Positions 10,122 through 18,418 of a stretch of 64,000 bases of DNA are shown one piece after another (the stretch's first letter is position 1; each line of letters begins with the position of its first letter). Origin of the DNA: Flavobacteriales bacterium. GTDB taxonomy: Bacteria > Bacteroidota > Bacteroidia > Flavobacteriales_F > PHOS-HE28. A program made the position numbers and the translations under genes. The stretch covers positions 186,001-250,000 of the forward strand of contig JADKGB010000037.1 in assembly GCA_016717225.1 (NCBI GenBank). The letters are read 5' to 3'. The notes beneath the pieces are model-generated. The model did no database searches. It had not been told where the DNA came from and worked only from the letters and a program-made list of their open reading frames with translations.

Positions 10122-10467
10122 GATCAGGTTCTCGAGAATGTTCGTTGTCGGGCAAGATAGGCGGAGCATTGCCAGAAAGAGACAGTGAACACCAAGCTCC
10201 GAAAGATGCGCTCGATCACCTCGCCATTTTGACTTCCCCGGGAAAGGAAGGGCCATATAGGGAGCACTAAAAGAGCGCAACGATCAGCACTCGGATCAGA
10301 ACGAGAAAAAGGTGCGATGCCCCTTCAATGATCGCACTGGTCCCACAACAAGGCGTCACGCATTGTGTGAACTCACGCGGCGTGAAGGCTGCGCAGCGCA
10401 ATACTCCGCGTTTGACGAATGATAGGAAGTCCGTCTCAGATTTTACAAGCGGGATAGCAACTCCCGT
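10122..10467. other. Intergenic, no gene seen
   Basis: This 346-base gap lies between two - strand genes. It should hold the promoter of the gene starting at 10121. I see no convincing coding sequence, RNA or repeat; short open frames here are unsupported. Confidence 0.5.
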
Positions 10468-12519
10468 TCAGCGCAAAACGGTCAATGTTCCGCGTTGTTC
10501 GTACTCCCCATCGCGGAGGTCGGTGTACCGCAGGAGCCAGAAATAGGTTCCCTCGGGAACAGGATCCGAATTATCCCTTTTCCCGTTCCATCGTGGAACA
10601 CCGGAACTACTGTGCACCAATTGGCCCCATCGGTTGTAGATCGATGACTCGATATCACCGACCCCTTGAATGAAAACGGGTTCCCAGAAGTCATTGAGGC
10701 CGCTTCCGTTGGGGGAGATCACGTTGGGCATTTCGACGACCACATCACAGGGAATGAAGGAAACAACCGTTGTATCGGACCCGGAACAACCGGAAACGAC
10801 CACGGTCACCCAATAGACCCCCGCCGAATCCACTTCCAATGCGGGGTTTGTTGTGCCGTCGGACCAGAGGTATTCCGCATCTGAAATGCCGGTGAGGAGC
10901 GTCGCGTTATCACCCAAGCAAAGACTGAGGTCAGGCCCAAGCATAGGTGCAGGCGGAGTGATCTCCACTACGTTCACGGTATCCGAAAAGGAACAACCGC
11001 TCAGGGTGAGGTTCACCCAATATGTTCCGGGCGTTTGCACCAGGAAAGTGGCACTCGTAGAATTGTTTTGCCACGAATAGGTGGCATTCGCAATGGTCGC
11101 ATCTAAAATGAGGGAGCCGTTCGGGCAGATCGCACCATCTGGTCCCAATACGTCACCTGGGGGCAGGATGATCTGTACCAGAAGGTCGAGGGTATCGGCC
11201 AACCCTTCTTCGAACACGATCGCCTGCACTTGGTAACTACCACCCACCGAATAGAAGTGCGCTGGTTGCAGATCGGTCGAGAAATTCAGAAGTCCCGATC
11301 CCGGGTCTCCGAAATTCCAGAAGATCGAATCGGCCGCGCCTTCGGGAAGCACCGCGAACAAGGTGGTGTCCTGCGGGCACACCTCGGTGGCGACGATACC
11401 GAATGATGTTCGGGAATCAATGAAGGTGGGCAGCCCCAAGGTGCCCGTCGGCCCACCCAGTGGCTGCGCCATAAACACATAGTTGCAAGCTAATCCCGGC
11501 AGATCGGGTGTTTGTATCACATCAAGCGCTGTGGCTCCATAGTACGTGCAGTAGATCTTGTTGTCCGGGCCCAATTGAAGAGCACCCCCAACGTTCGGCA
11601 TCGAGCTCAACAGGACTTGGGAATTATTGACCTCGATCTCCCCCCCGGCCAGCAGGTCGAATTGGTAAACATTACTGACGCTACCGTTCGCTTCCGAGAT
11701 GTACAGGAACTGGCCACTTGGCGAGAATTCCGCGCCGTATGCCCCGGGCGCAATGAAACCATCAAGCGTGATCGGGTTGGAGACCAGTCCGGTGGAGTTA
11801 TCCACGTCAAAAACCTCCACGAGGTTCAAGGTCCAATGGGCCGCAACGATCCGCGTGGCATCGGATGAGGTTTTCAGATGGCCGATGGAATTGATGCCGC
11901 CGTCGTCGAAAACAACAATGCCCACATTGCTCTCCAAAGGAACCAGGTCGATCCCTGAAGCGGACAAATGAAAGCTGATGAACGAACCGCTATCGTACCG
12001 ATGTGAGATCACCCAATAGTCGGTTCCGTTGGAATGTTCCACCACCGTGATCTTCTCACATACTGGAGTTGCCAGAAGGATGTTCTTCACGAGCGTTACA
12101 TCACCTAGCCCGCCACTAAGAGTCATGTCAACTTCGGAGTACCGCAATCCCGCCACGTTGGCCTGTGCGGGCACGGTGAACACATAATAAATATTCGGGG
12201 CTCCCGGTTTGGGAACGATCACTCCGGATTGCGTGCTGCTCGGATCCCCAAACAGCCCGGTGCCGTTCGGCATGGGATTATGGTTCCGGTTCCAGATCGT
12301 GATCCCATCCGTATAGAACAAAAGGGCCCCATTCTCATCAGCGATCGAGGCGCATCCTTCGTTGGTGCTAAGCGCACCATCGAGCAAGGGAGTTGGGGCT
12401 CCAGCATTGAAGTCAAGGCCCGCAAAATTCCCGAAATACCAGATGTTGCGCTCTGCCTGGCCCCAAGAGAGGGAGAGGGATCCGAGGGCCAAACAAAGCA
12501 GACCGTTGCGAAGAAACAT
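10468..12519 (-). CDS. Secreted PKD-domain protein with gliding-motility C-terminal (T9SS type B) domain
   Basis: The protein is 683 residues from the ATG at 12519, which gives a clean signal peptide (MFLRNGLLCLALGSLSLSWGQ). Residues 25-320 look like a propeller (WYFGNFAGLDF, then repeated strand patterns around LLFYTDGITIWNR). A PKD-like domain follows near 340-420 (DSIFWNFGDPGSG), then two short Ig/SprB-like units. The C-terminus matches the gliding motility-associated C-terminal domain: VISPNGSGLNDFWEP, YNRWGQLVHSS, WNG, then VPEGTYFWLLRY. This type B signal routes proteins through T9SS, usually to the cell surface. It is divergent from the Sua5/TsaC gene at 12635. An upstream open extension to 13065 only overlaps that gene and is discarded. 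Confidence 0.88.
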   Translation of the reverse strand: MFLRNGLLCLALGSLSLSWGQAERNIWYFGNFAGLDFNAGAPTPLLDGALSTNEGCASIADENGALLFYTDGITIWNRNHNPMPNGTGLFGDPSSTQSGVIVPKPGAPNIYYVFTVPAQANVAGLRYSEVDMTLSGGLGDVTLVKNILLATPVCEKITVVEHSNGTDYWVISHRYDSGSFISFHLSASGIDLVPLESNVGIVVFDDGGINSIGHLKTSSDATRIVAAHWTLNLVEVFDVDNSTGLVSNPITLDGFIAPGAYGAEFSPSGQFLYISEANGSVSNVYQFDLLAGGEIEVNNSQVLLSSMPNVGGALQLGPDNKIYCTYYGATALDVIQTPDLPGLACNYVFMAQPLGGPTGTLGLPTFIDSRTSFGIVATEVCPQDTTLFAVLPEGAADSIFWNFGDPGSGLLNFSTDLQPAHFYSVGGSYQVQAIVFEEGLADTLDLLVQIILPPGDVLGPDGAICPNGSLILDATIANATYSWQNNSTSATFLVQTPGTYWVNLTLSGCSFSDTVNVVEITPPAPMLGPDLSLCLGDNATLLTGISDAEYLWSDGTTNPALEVDSAGVYWVTVVVSGCSGSDTTVVSFIPCDVVVEMPNVISPNGSGLNDFWEPVFIQGVGDIESSIYNRWGQLVHSSSGVPRWNGKRDNSDPVPEGTYFWLLRYTDLRDGEYEQRGTLTVLR

Positions 12520-12622
12520 GCGGTTAAAATAATATGTGAGGGTCAACTGATCCGTGCTGCTAGTAGACGAGGTCGAAAGCCATTCGGTTGCTAGCAAACT
12601 CCAGCTATTCGATCCCGGGGTC

Positions 12623-12630
12623 GACCTTCG
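12623..12630 (+). promoter_or_regulatory. Weak -7 box candidate before tsaC
   Basis: GACCTTCG matches six of the eight positions of the TAnnTTTG pattern and starts 12 bases before the ATG. It is listed because the same core and spacing recur at 2843, 18407 and 49206. Confidence 0.28.
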
Positions 12631-12634
12631 CACC

Positions 12635-13495
12635 ATGATCGGCGTCGATGTCCGCAAGGCCAAGCAGTTGCTGGAGCATGGTTTCTTGGTGGCCATCCCC
12701 ACTGAAACGGTGTATGGTCTCGCTGCGAATGCGTTCGATGAAGCCGCGGTGCTGAAGATCTTCCAAGCGAAGAACCGCCCTTCGTTCGATCCGCTCATTG
12801 TGCACGTGCGTGATCGCGAGCAAGTGGATGAGGTCGCATCGTTCGTGCCGCCGGAGGCCGAAGTGCTCATGTCGAAGTTCTGGCCTGGTCCGTTAACATT
12901 AGTGTTGCCGAAGAAGTCGCAAGTCCCGGATATCGTGACCAGTGGCTTGAATACCGTGGGAGTGCGCATGCCCGCGCATCCGTTGGCCTTGGAATTGTTG
13001 CGCTCCCTCGAATTTCCCTTGGCTGCACCCAGCGCCAATCCGTTCGGGTATGTGAGTCCCACCACCGCACAACATGTTGCGGATCAGCTGGGCGACAAGA
13101 TCCCCTATATACTGGATGGTGGCCCCTGCGCGGTGGGTGTAGAAAGCACGATCATTGGGTTCGAAGAAGGGCAATGCGTGCTCTACCGGGCAGGCGGGGT
13201 TCCTGTTGAATCGATCGAAGGAGTGATCGGTGAACTGGGTATCGCTCAACGTAAGATGGTTCCTGTTGCGCCGGGAATGATCGAAAGCCACTATGCACCG
13301 CGCAAGCTGTTGATCGTTGGTGATCTCGTTGCACTGTTGAGAGAACACGCGAACAAGCGTTGTGCCGTCATCGCGTTCAACAAGACCTACGATGCATGGA
13401 AGTGCGAAACGCTTTCTCTGGCTGGTGATCTCAACGAAGCTGCCCGTAACCTCTTCGCTGTGATGAGAGCGTTCGATGTGAGCGATGCGGAGTGA
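12635..13495 (+). CDS. tsaC: L-threonylcarbamoyladenylate synthase (Sua5/YwlC/YrdC family)
   Basis: This 286-residue enzyme makes threonylcarbamoyl-AMP from threonine, bicarbonate and ATP, the first step of the tRNA t6A37 modification. The YrdC core shows IPTETVYGLAANA, the KIFQAKNRPSFDPLIVHV signature and APSANPFGYVSPTTAQHV. The sequence then continues through SHYAPRK, the linker motif of the longer Sua5-type proteins, into a short C-terminal domain. The ATG at 12635 is chosen because the conserved core starts within 20 residues; the frame is open to 12554. The related box GACCTTCG lies 12 bases before the start. The gene converges with the Crp/Fnr gene, 80 bases apart. Confidence 0.92.
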   Translation: MIGVDVRKAKQLLEHGFLVAIPTETVYGLAANAFDEAAVLKIFQAKNRPSFDPLIVHVRDREQVDEVASFVPPEAEVLMSKFWPGPLTLVLPKKSQVPDIVTSGLNTVGVRMPAHPLALELLRSLEFPLAAPSANPFGYVSPTTAQHVADQLGDKIPYILDGGPCAVGVESTIIGFEEGQCVLYRAGGVPVESIEGVIGELGIAQRKMVPVAPGMIESHYAPRKLLIVGDLVALLREHANKRCAVIAFNKTYDAWKCETLSLAGDLNEAARNLFAVMRAFDVSDAE

Positions 13496-13582
13496 TCCTC
13501 GCTGAAGTTTTTCCGAACGAAGGTCTTGGAAGAGCGATCAATGATCGGTTGCGGAGGGCAGCGCAGAAAAACTGATCACTCC
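13489..13582. terminator. Long-range inverted repeat between convergent genes, possible bidirectional terminator
   Basis: GGAGTGATC at 13489-13497 and AGTTTTTC at 13506-13513 are mirrored by GAAAAACT at 13566-13573 and GATCACTCC at 13574-13582. The arms pair perfectly except for an 8-base insertion (CTCGCTGA) on the left. Each arm includes the GAG-TGA end of one of the two convergent genes, so either transcript could fold here, with U-rich stretches inside the arm. Confidence 0.4.
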
Positions 13583-14199
13583 TTCGCCAGCACCCTCTTC
13601 CGCACCGTGCTTAGAAACTCCGGAGTCATGCCCAAGTAGCTGGCAATGTGCTTCTGTGCCACACGGCCATCGAGCCCTGGGTACAGTTTTCGGAACTCTG
13701 CATAGCGTTCTTCCGCGGTCTTGCTCAAGGAACTGAGCGTTCGGCGCTGCTGGGCCATGAAGGCGTTGGTGATGAGGATGCGGAAGAAGCGCTCGAACTT
13801 GGGCACACGTTCGAAGAGCTGCTCCTGCGCGGCCTTGTCTATCTGCAGCACCACGGTATCTTCCATCGCCTCAATAATGAGCTGGCTGGGCTGGTTCTTC
13901 AGCATGCTGCTCATATTCCCGGTCCACCAGTCCTCTGGCGCGAATTGGAGAATGTGCTCCTTTCCGTCCTCGCCCACATGGTACACGCGTAGGCAACCGT
14001 GCACCACGAAATGCTGGTACAGGCTTACATCGCCCATTTCCAACAGGTAATCGCCTTTGCTCACGTGTTTCGAACGCAGCAAGCCGCGCCAGAAACGTTG
14101 CTCTTCGGGTGAGAGCACAATGTGTTTGCTCACATTGCCCAGAATGGCGGCAAACTCAGCGTCGGTGGGCGGGGTCATCGGTGCCAAGGTCGGCACCAT
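13576..14199 (-). CDS. Crp/Fnr family transcriptional regulator
   Basis: The 207-residue protein has an N-terminal cyclic-nucleotide-binding fold (about residues 30-130; VSKGDYLLEMGDVSLYQHF, then CLRVYHVGEDGKEHILQF) and a C-terminal winged helix-turn-helix (about 155-205; VAQKHIASYLGMTPEFLSTV). The PGEAA phosphate-cassette residues of true CRP are not evident, which is common in Bacteroidota homologues, so the effector is unknown. Start ATG at 14199; MTPPTD eight codons in is an alternative. It lies 10 bases after the end of the gene at 14210-15277 and is probably in the same transcript. Confidence 0.85.
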   Translation of the reverse strand: MVPTLAPMTPPTDAEFAAILGNVSKHIVLSPEEQRFWRGLLRSKHVSKGDYLLEMGDVSLYQHFVVHGCLRVYHVGEDGKEHILQFAPEDWWTGNMSSMLKNQPSQLIIEAMEDTVVLQIDKAAQEQLFERVPKFERFFRILITNAFMAQQRRTLSSLSKTAEERYAEFRKLYPGLDGRVAQKHIASYLGMTPEFLSTVRKRVLAKE

Positions 14200-14209
14200 T
14201 TGCGATTTG

Positions 14210-15277
14210 TCAATGCCGCAGGTTGTTCCAGCCGCGCTTCACGGGTGCCACAATGCGTTGCCAAGTGGTGGGCGGGGCAACATAAGTGGTTACACAGATC
14301 CCTGTCAGGTGTTGGACCTGTTCACTTTCTCTTAGGATCACGATCGTTCCCAAGTCGTGCGGGGTGGTGGCTTCGGTAGGTGCCGGTTGTGGTTCATCAG
14401 GCTTGAATTTCACTGGCACTGCGCAGGGCACTGCTTGGCCTGAGAGGGAGATCGACATGCTACCCTCACCTTGGACCGAGATATCTATGATCAGCGCCAC
14501 GCCGGCGAGGTCTTCAGGAATGCGGAAACCGAATCGGCCTTGTTCATCGCAACGAACGCGTACATCAGTTCCACGAACAGCCACGATCGCGTTCGAGATC
14601 GAAATTCCGGAAACAGGGTCGACCACCACACCGGTTATGCCCAACGGATCTTTGGGGTCAATCTCCATGGAGGGTGTTGTATCCATCATCGGTTCGATCC
14701 GCGCGGCCACCGCACTGTCTACTTCCATTGGATCCACGATGAATTTGATATCGCCCTTGACCAAGCCGTCCAATTGGATCTCGACCTCACCGATCTCCGT
14801 GTGCTCCAAGGGCGGGCCCGGTTGGGGAGTGATCACGGCTACGGTATCGCCTGTGATAGGTATGTTACATACCGGCGGGATCGAATGGGGCACGAACATC
14901 ATTTTGCCGGTTACCTGAGGTGGCGGCGGCATCGGTTGAGCGATAGCGGGTTCGCCCAGCATGATCAGCGCTCCTTGTTGCGCCAAGGCTTCGTGACCGG
15001 CGGCCACCGCCAGCAAAGACGTGAACGCAGCGGCTGGGAGTCGGCTTTGCTGCTGTTTTTCGGCCGCGCCCAATGCACGGTCCAGTTGCCGGGTGTCGAA
15101 GCGGGCGCATTTCGGCTTCGAATTGCTTGTGAACAGCGCCACCAACTGCGCATCGGTGGCAGTGGTGAGGTCTGCAACCACATGATCGCATTGCGCGCAG
15201 TGGCGGCCTTGTTCGCGCGGGGACATAGCGTCCCAGTTCTCGTGGCAAGGCGTGGGAACACTGATGGTGATCTTCAT
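14210..15277 (-). CDS. CxxC N-terminal membrane protein with carboxypeptidase regulatory-like domain
   Basis: The protein is 355 residues from the ATG at 15277. The N-terminus carries an invariant-looking Cys set: CHENW at residue 11 and CAQC at 27-30, followed by DHVVADLT. This module recurs at the start of many unnamed Bacteroidota proteins and resembles a zinc- or metal-binding knuckle. A hydrophobic segment (about 80-103) then looks like an internal membrane anchor, followed by a proline-rich stretch. A CarboxypepD_reg-like beta-sandwich is seen near 210-300 (GITGVVVDPVSGISISNAIV, then DEQGRFGFRIP). No function is known. The Crp/Fnr gene follows 10 bases downstream, and dxr is divergent. 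The open extension to 15553 overlaps dxr and is rejected. Confidence 0.6.
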   Translation of the reverse strand: MKITISVPTPCHENWDAMSPREQGRHCAQCDHVVADLTTATDAQLVALFTSNSKPKCARFDTRQLDRALGAAEKQQQSRLPAAAFTSLLAVAAGHEALAQQGALIMLGEPAIAQPMPPPPQVTGKMMFVPHSIPPVCNIPITGDTVAVITPQPGPPLEHTEIGEVEIQLDGLVKGDIKFIVDPMEVDSAVAARIEPMMDTTPSMEIDPKDPLGITGVVVDPVSGISISNAIVAVRGTDVRVRCDEQGRFGFRIPEDLAGVALIIDISVQGEGSMSISLSGQAVPCAVPVKFKPDEPQPAPTEATTPHDLGTIVILRESEQVQHLTGICVTTYVAPPTTWQRIVAPVKRGWNNLRH

Positions 15278-15422
15278 GCTTCGATCGCCATAGCCTGGCG
15301 AAGGCGTTATGTTGGAATGATGCGCGAACGGACGCGAATGCACGATCCGTACACGCGACGATGCCATCGGTTCATGTCGGATCACAGGTCCGAAATCCGA
15401 TCTTCGCGCCCCGCTCCATGGG

Positions 15423-15452
15423 CACATGCCCACATGAGCACATGCGCACATG
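15423..15452 (+). repeat. Four CACATG copies at an 8-base period over the dxr start
   Basis: CACATG occurs at 15423, 15431, 15439 and 15447, each separated by two bases. The ATG of the last copy is the dxr start codon. The ATG at 15426 is in the dxr frame but reaches TGA after three codons; the copies at 15434 and 15442 are in other frames. The array could expand or contract by slippage, and its extra ATGs could compete for ribosomes. Confidence 0.7.
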
Positions 15453-16601
15453 CCCGTTCGTCTCGCCATCCTCGGCTCCACCGGTTCCATTGGCACACAG
15501 GCCTTGCAAGTGGTGCGCGAGCAGAAGGAGTGCTTCGAAGTGGAACTGCTCACCTGCGGGCGGAATGCTGAATTGCTGATAGCTCAAGCGAAAGAGTTCA
15601 CCCCGAACGCGGTGGTGATCGGCGACGAAAGCAAGTACGCCGAGGTACGCGATGCCTTGCAGCCGCTGGATATCAAAGTGTTCGCAGGGGCCAAGAGCAT
15701 AGAGCAGGCCGTAACGATGGAAGGCATCGACACGGTGCTTACCGCGATGGTAGGTTATGCTGGGTTGCGTCCAACATTGGCGGCCATTAACGCTGGCAAG
15801 GCGATCGCGCTGGCGAACAAGGAGACACTGGTGGTCGCAGGTGAGCTCGTTACGAAACTCGCCCGCGAAAAAGGTGTGAACATCTATCCGGTGGACAGCG
15901 AGCACAGCGCCATCTTTCAATGTTTGGCGGGTGAGTGGGAGAACCCCATCGAGAAGATCGTGCTTACTGCGAGCGGCGGCCCGTTCCGGGGGAAGAGCCG
16001 TGCTGAATTGGAACAGGTTACCCGCGCCCAAGCGCTCAAGCATCCCAACTGGGACATGGGCGCCAAGGTGACCATAGACAGTGCGAGCCTGATGAACAAA
16101 GGCTTGGAAGCGATCGAGGCGAAGTGGTTGTTCAATTTGAAGGCCGAGCAGATCGAGATCGTTGTGCATCCGCAGAGCATCATTCACAGTTTGGTGCAGT
16201 TCCGCGATGGCAGCATGAAAGCACAGCTGGGCCTGCCTGACATGAAGTTGCCGATCCAGTACGCACTGGCCTATCCCAAGCGCTTGGTGACCCAATGGCC
16301 GCGCTTCGATTTCACACAGTATCCGGCGTTCACCTTCGAGCAGCCGGACCTGGCGACGTTCCAGAATCTGGCTCTGGCGTTGGAGGCCATGAAGCGCGGC
16401 GGGAATATGCCATGCATCCTCAACGCAGCCAATGAGATAGCGGTTCAAGCGTTCTTGGATGAGCGTATCGGCTTCTTGGCCATGAGCGAGCTTATCGGGA
16501 ACGTGATGCAGAGTGCCACCTTTGTACCCCATCCCACGCTCGAAGACCTCGAAGCCACCGACGCCGAAACACGCGCCATGGCCGCGAACTGGAAGCCCTG
16601 A
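15450..16601 (+). CDS. dxr: 1-deoxy-D-xylulose-5-phosphate reductoisomerase
   Basis: The protein is 383 residues, normal for the family. It converts DXP to 2-C-methyl-D-erythritol 4-phosphate with NADPH, the first committed step of the MEP isoprenoid pathway. The Rossmann motif GSTGSIGTQ is at residues 9-17. Active-site segments follow: ANKETLV, PVDSEHSAIFQ (metal-binding Asp and Glu), TASGGPF, and HPNWDMGAKVTIDSASLMNKGLE split by the flexible loop region. The ATG at 15450 is chosen because the Rossmann motif follows at once; it is the fourth ATG of an 8-base repeat. rseP begins 8 bases downstream, a frequent pairing in Bacteroidota. Confidence 0.96.
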   Translation: MPVRLAILGSTGSIGTQALQVVREQKECFEVELLTCGRNAELLIAQAKEFTPNAVVIGDESKYAEVRDALQPLDIKVFAGAKSIEQAVTMEGIDTVLTAMVGYAGLRPTLAAINAGKAIALANKETLVVAGELVTKLAREKGVNIYPVDSEHSAIFQCLAGEWENPIEKIVLTASGGPFRGKSRAELEQVTRAQALKHPNWDMGAKVTIDSASLMNKGLEAIEAKWLFNLKAEQIEIVVHPQSIIHSLVQFRDGSMKAQLGLPDMKLPIQYALAYPKRLVTQWPRFDFTQYPAFTFEQPDLATFQNLALALEAMKRGGNMPCILNAANEIAVQAFLDERIGFLAMSELIGNVMQSATFVPHPTLEDLEATDAETRAMAANWKP

Positions 16602-16609
16602 ACCTTGAA

Positions 16610-17959
16610 ATGGATACCCTGATCACCATCGGCCAACTGTTGCTAGGCCTCTCCATATTGGTGGCGCTGCACGAGTTCGGCCACTTCCTGCCGGCCAAGC
16701 TATTTGGCATGCGTGTGGAAAAGTTCTATCTCTTTTTCGATGCGCCATACGCCCTGCTGAAGAAGAAGATCGGCGACACGGAATACGGTATCGGCTCCTT
16801 GCCTTTTGGCGGCTATGTGAAGATCAGCGGCATGATCGACGAGAGCATGGACAAGGAGCAGAAGGAGCGCATGACCAAGCCCCCTGAACCGTGGGAGTTC
16901 CGTGGCAAACCTGTGTGGCAACGCCTTATTGTGATGGTGGGTGGTGTAACGGTGAACGCGATCCTCGGCTTCCTGATCCTGAGCATGGTCCTGTGGGTGT
17001 GGGGTCGCAGCTACATCCCCTTGGAAAACATGGTCTTCGGCATCGAAGCGGGCCCGCTGATGGAACGACAGGGCTTTATGGATGGGGACAAAGTGTTGGA
17101 AGTGCCCGGACATCCGGTGCGCACCATCGGTGATGTGAGTATCGCCATTCTGATCCACGACGCACGCGAAGTGGTGGTAGAGCGCAAGGGGGAACGCAAG
17201 ACGATCAACCTGTGCGAAACGATCCAGGACAGTATCCTGAACAGCGGGTCGAAAATGCAGTTCGGTATGCGCATGCCGTTCTACATCGATTCCATTGTTC
17301 CGGGGGCGAATGCGGACAAGGCGCGCAGCTTCCGCAAGGGGGATCACGTGATGATGGTGGAAGAAAAGCTCACGCCGTATTTCGGTGATTTCATCGACGA
17401 AATGCAACTGCACAAGAAGGGTGTCGTGGAGGTAACCGTTGTGCGCCAAGGCCATGTGGTGAAGATCCCGGTGAATGTGGATAGTGTTGGTCGTGTTGGT
17501 CTAGGTCCCAAGGACCCTGGTCAACTGTCGGCGTTCACGAACAAGATCGTGAAAGAGCAGTACGGATTCTTCGCCAGCATACCCGCCGGATTGAAACTGG
17601 CCGTTGAGCAATTGCGTCTCACGGTGGTGTCGTTCAAGCTGATCTTCAGGCGTAGTGGAGTGGCCCAAATGAGCGGTTTAGGTGGTATGGCCAAAGGTTA
17701 CGGCAGTGTTTGGGATTGGTCGCACTTCTGGGAATTCACGGCATTCCTCTCCTTCGGCTTGGCGTTCTTGAACATCTTGCCGATACCCGCGCTCGATGGC
17801 GGTCATGTGCTGTTCCTCTTGTACGAAGGGATAGCACGTCGACCGGCCAATCCCAAGGTGTTGGAGTACGCGCAAATGGCGGGTATGGCCTTTTTGCTCA
17901 CGGTGATCATCGCGGTGAACGGCCACGATATCTACAAGTGGGTTACAGGCGTTTGGTGA
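16610..17959 (+). CDS. rseP: RIP site-2 metalloprotease RseP
   Basis: This 449-residue inner-membrane protease cuts transmembrane segments of substrates such as anti-sigma factors and signal-peptide remnants. The zinc motif HEFGH is at residues 21-25 in the first membrane segment, and the third zinc ligand motif NILPIPALDGGHVLF is near residues 385-400. Between them lie a membrane segment (about 105-125) and two PDZ-like regions (about 140-215 and 220-300). FGGYVKISGM after the first segment is the family loop. It follows dxr after 8 bases and is likely co-transcribed with it. Confidence 0.95.
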   Translation: MDTLITIGQLLLGLSILVALHEFGHFLPAKLFGMRVEKFYLFFDAPYALLKKKIGDTEYGIGSLPFGGYVKISGMIDESMDKEQKERMTKPPEPWEFRGKPVWQRLIVMVGGVTVNAILGFLILSMVLWVWGRSYIPLENMVFGIEAGPLMERQGFMDGDKVLEVPGHPVRTIGDVSIAILIHDAREVVVERKGERKTINLCETIQDSILNSGSKMQFGMRMPFYIDSIVPGANADKARSFRKGDHVMMVEEKLTPYFGDFIDEMQLHKKGVVEVTVVRQGHVVKIPVNVDSVGRVGLGPKDPGQLSAFTNKIVKEQYGFFASIPAGLKLAVEQLRLTVVSFKLIFRRSGVAQMSGLGGMAKGYGSVWDWSHFWEFTAFLSFGLAFLNILPIPALDGGHVLFLLYEGIARRPANPKVLEYAQMAGMAFLLTVIIAVNGHDIYKWVTGVW

Positions 17960-18021
17960 TCGGGTGCAGCCACCAGAACCCGTTGCCCGCATTTCCGTAG
18001 GAAGGGGTAATTCCTCTTTCC

Positions 18022-18381
18022 ATGGCCCGTGTGATCCTCATTGAAGACGACAACCTGGTTCGTACACTCTTGATGCGCCGCATGGTGGCTGCAGGTTGGA
18101 GCGTTACGCCTATGCGCGATGGCCGCGATCTGCAAGCGGTGATGGCTGAACAACCAGCCGATCTGCTGGTGATCGATCTCGGTCTGCCATACATCGATGG
18201 CTTCGCTTTGGTGGAAAGTTTGCGCGCCCACGGCCACACCACACCTGTTCTGGTGATCAGCGCATACGAGCTACCGCATTTGTTGGAGAGTGCCAAGAGC
18301 ACTGGCGCGAACGACGTGTTGCAAAAACCGTTCGATCAGGAAGAACTGCTCGTTCGGATGAACAGGTTGTTGGCAGCGTAA
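18022..18381 (+). CDS. Single-domain response regulator (CheY-like receiver)
   Basis: The 119-residue protein is just a receiver domain. The acidic pocket E8-D9-D10, phosphorylatable D52 (LLVIDLGLP), switch Ser80 (VISAY) and K102 (LQKPF) are all present, so it should be phosphorylated normally. It has no output domain and no kinase gene next to it, so its partner is unknown. It lies between rseP (62 bases upstream) and the FAD oxidoreductase (37 bases downstream) on the same strand. Confidence 0.9.
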   Translation: MARVILIEDDNLVRTLLMRRMVAAGWSVTPMRDGRDLQAVMAEQPADLLVIDLGLPYIDGFALVESLRAHGHTTPVLVISAYELPHLLESAKSTGANDVLQKPFDQEELLVRMNRLLAA

Positions 18382-18406
18382 TACTTCATCACCGGCCGAA
18401 GGAGTT

Positions 18407-18414
18407 CATCTTCG
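18407..18414 (+). promoter_or_regulatory. Weak -7 box candidate before the FAD oxidoreductase
   Basis: CATCTTCG resembles TAnnTTTG at six of eight positions and starts 12 bases before the GTG at 18419, the same spacing as the boxes at 2843, 12623 and 49206. Confidence 0.28.
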
Positions 18415-18418
18415 CCCC

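Noticed and set aside
10328..10546. Short + strand ORF before the Asp-box gene
   Set aside because: No motif, no start context and overlaps the type B sorting domain gene antisense.
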